From NCBI GenBank assembly GCA_026413225.1, contig CM048552.1, positions 48,003,001 to 48,067,000 on the forward strand: DNA of 64,000 nt. The letters run 5' to 3'. The stretch comes from Otis tarda. Taxonomy: Eukaryota > Chordata > Aves > Otidiformes > Otididae. Within the stretch, counting starts at the first letter, position 1, and each line of letters opens with the position of its first letter. The position numbers were made by a program, and so were the translations under genes. Below the pieces are notes generated by a model. The model had not been told where the DNA came from and ran no database searches. It saw nothing but the letters and a program-made list of their open reading frames with translations. Below, piece after piece: positions 1 to 12,200 of this stretch.

Positions 1-3000
1 ACTGTTGTTGAACAGGACGATATCTGACTTATTGATTGTCTAAATTACCCAAAAGTTTAACCATCACTACTGCTCCTTATTCAGAAGAATGTATTAGTGC
101 AGAAGCACCCTACAGATTTGGGCCTTTCTTAAATGCCTTTGCCCCATTCCACAGAATGTGTAAGCAGTAGAAATCAGCTTTTTAACGATTAAGTCCTTTG
201 TCTGATTTGACAGGCTGTTCTTGTTAGAATCTTTGTGCTGTCTGAATGGGTGGGTGTTCAGAACGAAATACCATTAATGTTTTACAAAACATAAATTATT
301 AGTGTGCTAATCTGTGTATCTTCCTTTTATAGATAGCATAAAATATACTGAGGAATACTGGTGATTACTGAGTTTTCAGTTTGATGTCTGTGGAAGTACA
401 TCATGTTCGTAGAGGGAACTTGCATAATTGTTTGGATGTCTAAATTTGAGTCAGCAAAAAATTGCTGAGAAATTACATGTAGAGTTGATCATTAAATATA
501 TTTTTAATGTTATTTTTTAGTATTATTTTTAGATGACAGCATTAAGTTTGTATTATATACATGTGTTTAAAACTACAGACTTACCCTTTGATATTATAAC
601 GATCTTCTTGCTTTGAAAACACTTCTTGTAGAGAGCTGTCACCATTATGATTTTCTTCAGATAGCTATTGAAATAATAAAAGATGTAAGCCCAAAACATA
701 GTATAAGTTTACATATATAACATTGGGTTTCATTAATTGGCTGTCACCCGAAATGGAGAACAGTAAGAAGATATACTATATTTCTTTTTTAATCAACCGT
801 TAGCACTTTCCTCTCTTTTAACATTTTCTGCTTTAAACTTGTCTGTTGCTTATGCCTTCTGTGTTATACTTTTCTTGTATTTTATTCAAGTGTCTTCCTT
901 TGCACAGGGCAGCTTCTCAGCCGCAAGTTCTTCTCCTGTTCCTACAATGTCTTCTAAAACCCCACTTCTTTATTGCACTGAGAAAACAGGAAACATCAGA
1001 TCAAGATAGCTAGTCCAAATTCAATTTATCCTCCCTTCCTCCTCTATTAATATATATTAGATGATATAGTCTTTAATTAGTTATATTTTCCCTCTTCCTT
1101 CAGTGTGTAGGATGGTTGATATCTCTAAAAGCAGCCACTCAGTATTTTATTCAGTATATGCTTCATTACAGTAAATGGGACTATTTCTAGGCTCCTAGGA
1201 AAGAACTCAAGGTTCTAAAACTTGATTTATGTACGTGCCTAAGCATGACATCCTAGAAATCTCCCTCAGGTCCTTAAAAAAAACCTGTAGCAGCAAAAAC
1301 TGATCATGGGGAACTCTCTACAGAGCATGGTGGTTTTCAGGGCTCCTGAAGGAACTAAGTTGTTTGGGTTTTTTTTTTAATTCTGTAGTGCATATTTACT
1401 ACAGCCACTTCAAGAGGCACAAGCTCACCCTGCTCCCATTCCAAAGGAAGCAAAGGCAGGAGCCCGCGTAACTGACTGTACCACCAAACCCCATCAGCTC
1501 TCCTGCGAGGTCGAGTTTGTTACCCAGGCTCTGCCTTTTTCACAAGGTCATATGGCTCTTGGATAGCTCAAGGCAGTTCACCTTGTGTTTGCATTTGCTG
1601 AGTAATAAGATAGCTTCCGAATGCCAGAGCTATATTGTGCAAGTACAGACTTTGAGAGCTGACTCTGCCGTGAGGGTCTGGCAATTTGTATCAGCCTGGT
1701 CAGTTCCTTCTGGTATGAAAATGTAACTCTTTTTCTCCCTTCTGAGTAGAGGCAGATGTGGTCCCTTCCATCATGAATTATCCTATGGTCCTTTGCCTTC
1801 TATTACTACTAATTCTGGAGAACAGGAAAGACTGGAGTACACCTTTTAGCTTCAGGTTTTCTGAAGGCTTCTCCTTGCTAAGCATACTATTTTTATAGAC
1901 ACCAGTCTAGAAAACCTAGTTTTCTCTGTACATTGTTTGGTGATACTGAACACAAATTGCCTTGCATCATAGAAGCTGCAGGTAAAGCATCACACACAGG
2001 AAGCAGAAATTTGCAGAAAAACATGTATCCTCCTAAAACTCCCTTCTAACAATACACAAATAAACTATGTGGCTTGGTCTGCCCATCTGTTTCTTAGAGC
2101 ATGCATATTTTTCTGACATTTCTGTCCAGTAGCTTTCTGAAATGGATCCATGTACTGTAAAAGAGATACAAGAATAATTTATGACCCAGCAGAAGGAACC
2201 CACAACTTTCAATGAAATATGTCTAACATGTTTTGCACACTTAATTAATGCAAACATTTTAGTCTATCATGCTTTCATATTGTGTTTGTGAAAAACACTG
2301 GTCAGATGCATTATAAAATTCAAATTCCTAAACGGTATCTAGAAAAAAAAAAAAATTTATTGGTTGAGGCAAAATATGGAGAGTAAGATGCTACTGTTTT
2401 ACTGGAACATGTTATGCCCAGCTTTTGCTAGAGAACACTGGATTCTTGTTTCAAGAGCCACTCTAAAAGTGTCTTTTAAAGAATTTTAGAAGATAAAGCA
2501 TAGAAATCCTCTCAGAAAGATTCTGCAGGGTGAATTTTCAGAAGGCAAAAAGGCCAAACATCTTAAGCAATGTTGTGGACACACCCTCTGTTTCCACAGG
2601 ACGTGTTCTCATTCAGGAAGTCTGGTGCTAATTACTTTGAATCAAAGAGCCGGACAAGCATATCCTTCCAGTTCGGAAGATATGCATCTGGTAGGGTTAA
2701 GAAGGGATTGTGATAATGCTCAGGTAACTACTACATGGGAAAATATTATCACTCATTCTTCTGTTTAGCTAAAGTTATTACTCATGTGTGAGTCACAAAT
2801 AAATGAAGAATAAATGGATGAGAGAGAATTACATTTTAACTCTTCATCCTCTTTTTTCACGTATTTGTCTACAAACATTTTCTGAGGTGCTGGATACTGT
2901 AGCATAGAAAGAAAAAAAAACAGAAAAAAAAGGAAAAATATTGCTTTTGTTAGGTACGTTTGCTGGTGATTTGAATGAAATTATATTACTCTGCCAAATA

Positions 3001-3356
3001 AAAAAAAAATGTGGTCAGAATCTTGCAGCTAGTCTTTAGGAATTCCACTAAGAGAGGCCAAAGGATGAGTCCTATATTATTCTCAGATTGTGTCTATCAT
3101 TTTGTTTTTTGTTGATAAGTCTTCAAATGAACAAAGGAACATTTCGTTCTCTGATTCTATCAAATTATTTTTTTCCTATAAGACCTTTCCTACATAGACA
3201 CATGGTCAAAAATTGTATAATTTCACATCAGATTTATTATAACATATTTTTTTCTGACATTGACTAATATAAATCTATGTGTTTGTATAAATATGGCTTG
3301 CATTTATTGGGTGCTGCTGTAAAGATTATGCCCCTGCCTATGTCATTCACTGTTTT
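1..3356. other. Unique AT-rich non-coding DNA
   Basis: No gene or recognisable repeat is visible. The stretch is AT-rich, stop codons are dense in every frame, and the longest open frames (69-74 codons) show no known motif. There are short homopolymer runs, for example A-runs near 2343-2355 and 2915-2930. An ancient repeat too decayed to see by eye cannot be excluded. Confidence 0.6.
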
Positions 3357-4482
3357 TGTTCTGGTTTTATTTAGTGAGAGGGTGTGGCTACGGTGGTAGC
3401 TTCTGTAAGAAGCTGCTAGTAGTTGTTCCCCTTTGTCCAGTGGACTTGGCCGGGCCTAGGGCAAACCCGCTGCTGGCCAATTGGTAGCAGAATGTTCTGT
3501 CATAACGCCTCTGCGATAACATATTTAAGAAGGGGAAAACAAACAAAAAATAAATGTGAAGAAGCTGAGTGGGGGTGGAGAGGGGGACACGCGAGCCTTG
3601 TGGGTGTCTCACCCTCTGGCCTCCTGCTGGGCAGCTGACTGGACCCGATTCGGCCCAGTGTGGCTGCAAGAAGTGGAGAGGAGATGAGATGTGAATGAGA
3701 TGTGAAGAAATCCTGAGAGGTGTCTGCCAGCCTGTTGTGAAGAATTTTTCTTGTGAGAGGAACGGCTGCAGATGCCAAGGTCAGCGAAGAAGGAGGGGGA
3801 GGAGTAATGCGGCTCCTGGCCAAGATTCTTCTGCAGCCTGTGGTGATGACCATGGTGCAGTAGGCTGTCCCCTTGCAGCCCATGGAGGCCCACGGAAGGG
3901 CAGAGATCCACCTGCTGCCCATGGAGGACCCCACACTGGGGCAGGCGGATGCCTGAAGGAGGCTGTGGCCCATGGAGGGCCTGCTGCGGCAGCTGTTCTG
4001 GAGAGACTGCACCCCATGGAAGAGATGACCCACGCTGGAGCAGTTTCATGAAGGACTGTGGCCCATGGGTGGGACCCCACGAAGGAGCAGGGGAGGAATG
4101 TGAGTTCTTCACGTGACAATGAAGCAGCGGCATGAAACAACGTGTGATGAACTGACCGTAACCCCTATTCCCTCTTCCCCCTCTGTACCCCTCGGGAGGG
4201 AAGGTCGTCGAGACAATGTTAAGCCTGGGAAGAGGGAGGGGTGGGGGGGAGGTTATCTTGTTCTCTGTCTCATTATCCTGCTGTGTTTTTAGCAATAAAT
4301 GAATAGTTTTCCCCAAGTCAAGTCTGTTTTGCCCATAACGGTAACTTTAAGGATTTTCTCCCTGTCCTTATGTCAAACCTCGAGCCGTTTTTCTTATATT
4401 ATCTCTCCCTATTCTCTTGGAGGGTGGGGGGAGTGAGAGAGAGACTGCTTAGTCTGGTCCCAATCGGGGCTGAACTACAACA
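3357..4482 (+). mobile_element. Solo LTR of an endogenous retrovirus (family shared with 44408-45540)
   Basis: The element begins TGTTCTGG and ends CTACAACA, the TG...CA ends of an LTR, and aligns along its whole length with 44408-45540. It has a TATA-like ATATTTAAG at 3521-3529 and an AATAAA signal at 4294-4299, so U3, R and U5 read left to right on the plus strand. The flanks GTTTT (3352-3356) and GCTTT (4483-4487) match at 4 of 5 bases, consistent with a decayed 5-bp target-site duplication. No retroviral coding sequence adjoins either side, so it is a solo LTR, presumably left by LTR-LTR recombination. The overlapping open frames inside it on both strands are not genes. The class (ERV-L-like) is inferred from the 5-bp duplication and shared features with the provirus at 53438. 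Confidence 0.85.
3850..4068 (+). repeat. Imperfect CCATGG-centred repeat array inside LTR
   Basis: CCATGG occurs at 3850, 3880, 3919, 3970, 4014 and 4063, spaced 30-51 bp, mostly within a diverged unit resembling GTGGCCCATGGAGG. The block lies between the TATA-like box and the polyadenylation signal, so in the transcribed leader/R part of the LTR. The sister LTR at 44408 has the same array with several CCATGG sites changed, for example to CCGTGG. Confidence 0.7.
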
Positions 4483-4647
4483 GCTTTGTAGCCTGAAACC
4501 TACTCTACTCTCCTTCACCAAAACAAGATATTTTGTTTTACTTTCAAAACTATCATTGATTTTATCCTGTTCTTCAGCTTTCATTAATAGAGAACATCAT
4601 TTGCCACTTTCAGTCAACCGATACTGCAGCTTTTCCTCCCATTTACA

Positions 4648-5590
4648 ATCATAGAATATCTCAAGTTACAAGTGACCCATAAGGATCATCAAGTCCAACT
4701 CTCTGATCCTCGCAGGACTACCTTAACCAAAATCACGTAACTAAGAGCATCATCCAGATGCTCCTTGAACTCTGACAGGCTGAGTGCCATGACCACTTTT
4801 CTGGGGAGCCTGTTCCAGTGACTGACCACCATCTCACTGAAGAACCTTTTCCTAATGTCCAATCTGAACTTCCCCTGATGCAGCTTCATTCTATTTCCTC
4901 ATGTCCTATCACTGGTCACCAGAGAGAGATCAGCATCTCCCTATCCACTGCCCTCCTTGAGAAGGCTGTAGACTGTGATGAGGGCACCCTTCAGCCTTCT
5001 CTTCTCCAAGCTGAACAAAGCAAATGACCTCAGCTGCTCCTCATAAGTCTTGCCCTCGAGGCCTTTCACCATCTTGGTTGCTCTCCTATGGACACACTCA
5101 AATAGCTTGATGTCCTTCTTACTGGGGCCTTGAGGCACCCAAAACTGCACACAGTACTTGAGGTGGGGTCACACCAGTGCAGTATAGAGTGGGGCAATCA
5201 CCTCCCTTGACCAGCTAGCTAAGTGCATGATGCACCCTGGGACACAGTTGGCCCTTTTTACTGCCAAGGCACACTGTTGAGTCATATTCAACTTGCCATC
5301 AACCCAAACTCCCTGATCTCTTTCTGTGGGGCTGCTCCCTAGCCTCTCATTCCCCCATTTGTGCATATAACCAGGATTACCCACTCCCAGCTGCAGAAGC
5401 CAGCACTTGCTTTTGTTAAATTTTGTACAGTTGATGAGTTCTTAGCTCTCTAGTCTATCCAGATCTCTCTGTAAGGCCTCTCTGCCCTCGAGGGAGTCCA
5501 CAGCTTCTCCTAGTTTAATATTGTTGTGAAACTTACTTAACTTACGTTCGAATCCTGCATCCAAATCAGTCATAAAAACATTAAAGAACA
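4648..5590 (-). mobile_element. CR1 LINE fragment, 5'-truncated
   Basis: On the minus strand this is the 3' part of a CR1 element. The low-coordinate end starts ATCATAGAAT, the complement of the CR1 3' tail. Pieces of the ORF2 C-terminal region can be read: [11 protein letters not shown] within 4941-5150 and GVWVDGKLNM within 5169-5384. The reading frame is broken between these pieces, so it is a dead copy. Homology ends near 5590, well short of the catalytic reverse transcriptase motifs, which is usual 5' truncation. It is more diverged than the copies at 36321 and 60049. Confidence 0.9.
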
Positions 5591-8049
5591 TGGTTTTTTT
5601 ACTAGGTTTTAAACAAGAATGCTTGTGGTTTCTGCCACGTGTAGTTCCCCGAAAAATCCCCGAAGTAATTTAATTGTTCTCTTTAATGTTTTACCTTCAA
5701 ATTCTCATTTGCCATGATGGCTTCTAAACTTGGCAGCAGTGGAGACACTATTATACTTACTACTAATATTGCATGACCTTATACTCCTATCCATTTGTTG
5801 TATCTTACATTTATATCACAAACTCCCTTAAGACAGGGGTCATTGTATGTTTATGAAGCCCCTAGTGAACTGAAATGTATTCTTATGTCACTGTAAGTCC
5901 TAGAAATCACCATATTCTAGTAGTAGTATAGCAATAGTAAGTTGAACCTTTGTGTTCAGAAAAATGTGCAGTAACTCATGTGCAATGTAGAGTTTTGCCA
6001 AGAGTAGGGCTTTTACAAGTTGCTGAGCATCACTTAAATAGAAAGTGTTTGTAGAAAAAGAGCACAGTCCCATCTCTGTATCAACAGCGGACAGAAGAAA
6101 AAATCATGAGTGTAAGCAGTAAGAAAAGGTCTGGTTTGAATTTAGGGAAAAATTTATATCACTAAGGATAGTGAAATGTTGGAGAAGCATAAAATCTCCA
6201 TTCCCAAAACTATGTACAGAGAGGTTAGACAAAGATCAGTTAGAGGTGACAGAAAATGCGCTTTTGCCTCTCAGAAACCCTTCCAATTCTTACTGTAAAT
6301 TTTGCAGATGGGTACGTATATGATATTGTTAGTATGATACAGTTACAGATTTCAAAACACCAGAAAAAATACCTTAATTTTTTTAAAAGTGTTAAGTAGC
6401 TAAATAATGATGAATTAAGACAACTTTAGAGTCAATAAACATGTAAATTATTATTAATTTGATGTATAATATTTTTGTGGTCTTTATTATGTTTTAATTA
6501 AGAGGTGCTGTTATTTTTAAGCTTATTTTTATGTTTAGTCACATAGAGATAGATATTTAGATATTTATCAGTCTCAGAAAGGGTAATGGGGAGGTTTGCA
6601 AGCTTTAACTAAGGCAGCAGAAGCACTGAAAACTTTTATATAGATACCTTTATTTCTGAGACTTTCTGTTTAAATAGGCTGTAAGCAAAACAAAAATGAA
6701 AGGCTTGGGTTGTGTTTGCTTTGAACATCTGAAGCTTCATAGAACAGGATTTAGGAATAATGCCTAAAAGGACGAGAAGATTAGTTTGATGAGAGTCATG
6801 TCAGAAGATGAAGAAACTACTTCCATTTCTGAAGATCAGTGTAAAAGCTAATATTAAATTCTTGGAAATTTGACTATATTAGCTGTCTGCAATAGTCGAA
6901 GCAATGTGGATGGATCTGGGTGTCAATGCAATTAAATGTATATTCATAGTCTGCATTACTGTTGTACCTTTGGGCAGCAGTAGAATGGAAATGTGGTCTT
7001 GATAACTGACCTTTCTCTGTATTTTCTTAGATAAACTGAGGACAAGCTTAGCATAGCTGATTTGCTGAATCAAATGCTGTCACTAAACTGAATAAAATAT
7101 CTTCTTCTTTCTGCTAACCAAATTTCAGTCAGCAGATGTTTTAATTTCTTAGGCATAGCCTTTTACTCATCTTCTAACTGTTCTCAAATTCCGAGTACCT
7201 TAATTTTTCTTGTGAAAAGGCAACATGGAGATAAAATTAGGGTTTTTTGAAATAAGAAAGAATAAATTTATCACACTTCTATTTGTATATCACGTTCATA
7301 AAACACTTTCTATGATCCACATCAAATCACTATAAGCTGACACTGAGACCGTGTGAGAAGAAAATAAAAAAATAGAGTATGTTAGTGATTTTTGTTTTTA
7401 CAATTACAGGATTCCTATCACCACTCTCTTAATGACAGGTAAATGACAGTGCCAGCATTGCTACTGTGATATCTTTTGTTAGTTATCTCACTAACAAAAC
7501 CATGACAGGGGTTTACATTTTAAACAAAACTGTCAAATAAATAATTCTAATAGGTTCTTCTACAGTTTGTACTATGTTCTTTACTTGTTGTATGTTGATT
7601 CTGAACACGGATTTTGACAATACTGGTGTCCTTATATAAGCTGTTTAGCTATTCTATTTTCATTACAACTGACAACTAAGAGCTTAGAGAATATATACAT
7701 CTCACCAGCCTCCACTGGCTCCCTGGTCCATTTTGAATTTTTTTTTTAAATTGCTTTAGTACAGCTCTGTTTCATTTAACTATTGGCACACCTCACCAAG
7801 GCAGCATGGGCAGAATCCTTCTGGTGCTGGCTAAGTAACAATAAGAATCTTTAGAAGCTGAAATTATCCTTTTTTTTATTGCTAGAAAGGTTGAAAAAAA
7901 TAAAGTTATTAAATAGTCAGCAAAATGTTGGTTTAAAGCTTGTATCTGGTATTGTTTTTTATTTATTCCATAATATTCAGTTATTATTTGGGGAATAATA
8001 TACATATAACTGAAATAAATTAATCCATTAATTTGGCTTATGATGCACT
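5591..8049. other. Unique AT-rich non-coding DNA
   Basis: No gene or clear repeat is visible. Open frames are at most about 70 codons with no recognisable motif. The only distinct structure noticed is a perfect 10-bp inverted repeat at 7474-7499. Confidence 0.6.
7474..7499. repeat. Perfect 10-bp inverted repeat
   Basis: TTTTGTTAGT (7474-7483) and ACTAACAAAA (7490-7499) are exact complements separated by TATCTC. The stem is too short for a microRNA precursor and no function is evident. Confidence 0.8.
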
Positions 8050-8189
8050 ATTACTGAGCAGATGTTGCTGCAAAATTTCTGGTTTCTGCTAGGGAGGTGC
8101 CAAACCCAGTAGCCCAATAGGGGTGAGGCTACCATAGCTCCATGACCTCAGGTCCCACCAGTTAGGGAGGCTGAGCACATATTCCTAGT

Positions 8190-8280
8190 AGGCACACACA
8201 TAAACACACATGTACAACACCACAAATACACACGTACACATAGCCAGCCACACACACAACACAGACGGACACACTCCGCA
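8190..8280. repeat. Interrupted CA-rich low-complexity tract
   Basis: CACACA-type words recur with interruptions (CACACATA, CACACATG, ACACACGTACACA, CACACACACAACACAG). It is a decayed dinucleotide tract, not a pure microsatellite. Confidence 0.7.
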
Positions 8281-9064
8281 CTCACATGAACAGAACCAAT
8301 GGCCTCATCCAGATCCCCTCTCTGGCTGAGCAGGATGGAGGTCTGCTAGCAGGAATATATGTACAAGGTGCATCCACCCAGCAGCTGGATTCAGCCTTTC
8401 AGCTGGCACAGTAGTAGCCCCTGGGTCGCTGTCCCCATAGCTGCTGGCACCTGGACATACAGACATACAGACCGCCGGGGTCTGTAGCTCCACTCCAGTT
8501 GCTGCTACAGATACACACACACGAGCACCCACACCCACCAGCTGATCTTCCCCTCAGAGCTCCCCAGACCCTATGGTCCTTCTGACAGCAGGAGCTCTCC
8601 CGGTCCTTTCTGTAACCAGGTTCTCTTTTGGTCTCACCCTTGGAGACACCCCATCCCAGACCCATTGCTCCAAGGCCACCTCACCTTCTTGCTGGCAAGT
8701 CCGGTTTGATCCCTGCTAGTGCCTGCACGCCCACTGGCACACTTACTCCAGACTTCATTCAAGTCCCTTCAGATGCTGTTACCAGGCATTTGAAACTTTT
8801 GTGCAGACCGTGACCAGGCAAGCCCTCTGACCACCCACTGTTCATGCACTGCTAGCCCAGTTACCTCTTTATCCTTTTATTCTCCCATGCTTGTTCCTCC
8901 CCATACGACATTGATTCCTCCCTTTCTCTACCTTACGTTCTCCCTCTAAATATTCTATGATGTGTTTGTGCAATCTCAAAATGCTCTTCCCTTGCATCCC
9001 ATAGTGTGCCCCAGACCCCTAGGCAGCAACCCTCCTGAAATATACTCCATAGAGTTGCTTCTGT

Positions 9065-9084
9065 TGACTCATTTTGATGAGTCA
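9065..9084. promoter_or_regulatory. Inverted pair of AP-1-type sites
   Basis: TGACTCA at 9065-9071 and TGAGTCA at 9078-9084 are both exact AP-1 (TRE) consensus sites, arranged as an inverted repeat with a 6-bp spacer. Binding is inferred from the motif only. The pair lies at the high-coordinate end of the GC-rich block. Confidence 0.35.
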
Positions 9085-9290
9085 GGACACAGTGAATGAT
9101 GCTCTCTTGGGACAGCCCTGGGACTGGCCCAGACAGGGTGTCCGTTCAACTGAGTCCATAATTCGGGTTCCTCCTCCTGCCATTCTACCTCTGTGCTGCT
9201 CTGTGTTTGTGTACATGGGCCTTTGATGAACAGAGCTCGCCTGTGATGGGTCTGTAAGTGGCTGGGGCTGGGTAGCATTTAGGTTCCCTT

Positions 9291-12200
9291 ACTTACAGTT
9301 CTTCCTCTGTGCTTCTTGGTGTCTTGGAGTATAACATTTTATCACATAAACCTAACAGCTTTCTCACTATTTTTCCATTAATCAGTATAGCTATTAGTGG
9401 AGAAGTACAGTGGAGTTCAACTGTCTTTAATATTCATGACTCACAGTGGGTTTTTTTAAGAAGAGAATTGGGAAAACTGGATTTTCCCATCTCAAATGTT
9501 GGCATTTTGGAAGTAGATTGTTGGACCCAGCTGAAAAAAAAAGTAACTTGGTGGTACATAAACCAGGCAAATCCTTACCAGCACATGTGAAAAACTGAGG
9601 ACAAAATGTTGAAAGGCATCAAACTTCAAGAGTAGTGAGTGGCACATTATGGGAGAAAGCTGTCAAGACAGTGGATACTCCTGTTACTTAATCCTCAAAA
9701 TGTGATACCCCGTCATGCAATATATTATTTAATGGTGTAATTTTAAATGTGATATTCTAAGTGTAAATGAAATGTAGGTGTAGAGGAAGTAAATATAAAA
9801 GCATAAGAAAAGTCCTTAGAGAAATAAAGAAGGTACTTTAACAGAGTAACCATGCTAATTTGTTTAAAATTAGTTAATCGATTCACTTTAGTATCTAATT
9901 ATCTTAATATTTTTTGTCAGATCTAGTATTTTTCAAATCCTAAGCATTAGTATATTAGATTGAGTTCAGAAAATGAATCAGACATGAATCTTTGTGTTAA
10001 TAGGTGGCTCATGTTGACTTTGATGAGCCATTTGTTACAAGAAAATGAGTGCAAAATATGCAAATCTGGCATATTTCAGAGCAGATTAGCATATCATTAT
10101 GATATCAGGATTACATATAATGGAGCTTCTTCTACCTAGTTCTCTACTTTTCAATGAATTTTTAATGAATAATCCTAAACCTTGTATTTTATTTAAAAGA
10201 AAATGAGCCTACATAGCACGATGTTAAATCAGAATGGCTTCTGAACCTGGCTGTTTTGTCCAACACTCATGGTTCAATTGTGTGGGATATCTCTGGGTTG
10301 CTCAGATGGAGGCAAAAATGTAGTGCAAAGCTCTGGTGCCAGTGTCATCGAACAGAGTTGTCATCATGACTAAATGCAGCAGTTGCCTTAGGTAATGCTG
10401 CTACGATGGTGCCTCTGATACTCAGCATTTTTCTAAGGGCATGAACACGGCCAGTTACATACTGCATCTCTGGGACATTAAGCGTGATTAATATGCTCTG
10501 AAAGTGATATGTTGGAAAAGTGAGGAATGTTCACAGAAAGAACTGCCTACTGCATGTGGAGTCTGGAAGGTAGGATAGCAGATGCAGTGCATTTTACCCC
10601 AAGACATCACCAAAGTGATTATTTTGTTTGCAAGATAGACACATGATGGATATTTTCTTGTGTCTTCCAACATTAATGCCCTTGTATTCTCCTTTTTCAG
10701 TAAAGTTAGTTTTATTTATCTGCAGATGCAATGCTTTTAAGGAAAGATTAATTACTTTCTTAGTGATTCAAAAAAGAGGTGTGTGTTTTCCCAATTTCTG
10801 GATAGGGCTTTAGCCACTGGTTCTTTTAATTTTAGTCCAACCCTAGATATTTAAATGCAGCCTTTGTTACCATCATCAGCACCTGGCAAGAAAAGGACAG
10901 TTACACACTTTTGAAAACGAATGAGCGAATGAATATTGAAACTCCAAAGGCAATTATTACATGTCCGCAAGGAATATCACAAGAATAGTAACAATTCCAG
11001 TGATGCTGTCTTTTATTAATAGTCTTACGTTTATTTCATGATACTTTAGAAATTAAATGTGTTGGCACTTCACCTTTTATTCAGCTAATCATACTCTGTA
11101 GAAAATCCATTTTGTTATCCAGCCAAATTGCTTTGCAATCATTCATCAGAGTTTCACTCATGAACAATTTATTGTTTTACCTGTGGCAATACTGTAAAAT
11201 AACAAATTATTTTAAACAGAGCCTTGATCTTTGTTAAGACTATGTTAGTCCCCATTACTAGCTTGTCAACTATGAACAGAAATTGTGACTGTTCAGCTTA
11301 TGGCCCTAGCTCTCAACATCAGTCAGACACACCTGTGGTTTGGTTTGTATTTAGAAGAGTTGTTTGCTTGTTCAGAAATTATAGTGTTGGTTTCCATATA
11401 AAACATTTATGTCAGATAGACCTATAAGGACAATGGACATTTTCCTCTGGGAAACAGGTAATGATCAAATGTCCACCCTAATATTTTATGAAATCTACTG
11501 ATCTGTTCATGAACTTTATGAGGCACCTGAAGACCTTGACAAAAGTAAAAAGAATAATTCTTCATTCTTGTCCTTAGATGAAATCTCAGCTAATAGTATC
11601 TCCCAAGAGAGGTCTCAAGCATAGATTCCAGTTTTCCTCTTCAGTGTGTATTCCCCATTGTTGAGGGAGTTGTTAGGAAGCAGAGGAAACGACATTATTA
11701 GTAAACTGCTAGTATGTGGTCCTGTGCTTGGTGCTTGGACATTGCAACAAAGAACTGCAGTCATTATCTACCTGAGCTAGATGCACAGATGGGAGTTACT
11801 TGTCTGAAACTTAGACTAAGACTGAGATTGTGCTAGTAAATTATGAAAATAGATGCAGAAAAAGGAAGCAGAAGATGACTGAGAGTAGAAGTCTGTCATT
11901 GCTTGCTGAAATTCATGAAAATGGGCAAGTTAAGACAATTTTAGGCTTCCTAACTTATGTTCGGTGATCTTGTTGTATGTGTTACCCAGTAAGCTTATTA
12001 CGACCTGTGCTTGGTTAGTAAGCTGCCATCTTTTGAAAGCAACTCTTTCTGGTACTGTTTTCTCTTCTTTTGCTACTTTGAAACTAGACTACTGCATCAA
12101 GCTGATACAGGCAGTCAGGGACTGAAACTGATAATGAATGCAGCAGTAAATTTAGTGAGCTATCGAACTGTGGGAGGCAGGCAGCAGCCCATCTTCTAAG

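Larger units (their letters stand above)
8050..9290. other. GC- and CA-rich block, possible old unclassified repeat
   Basis: Base composition changes sharply from the AT-rich flanks to a C-rich plus strand with many CACA, CCC and CAG words. There is a CA-rich subregion at 8190-8280 and a tandem ACATACAG near 8455-8472. Overlapping minus-strand open frames (8305-8538 and 8399-8665) are short and low-complexity, with no known motif. On the minus strand an AATAAA lies near 8873 and a TATTTAG-like sequence near 8950, so an old minus-strand LTR or internal retroviral leader is possible. I could not define ends or a target-site duplication. An unrelated unique GC-rich segment is the alternative. 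Confidence 0.4.

Noticed and set aside
3500..4316. Minus-strand open frames of 119-235 codons
   Set aside because: They lie wholly within an LTR on the strand opposite to its transcription. The GC-rich leader repeats suppress stops, and there is no motif.
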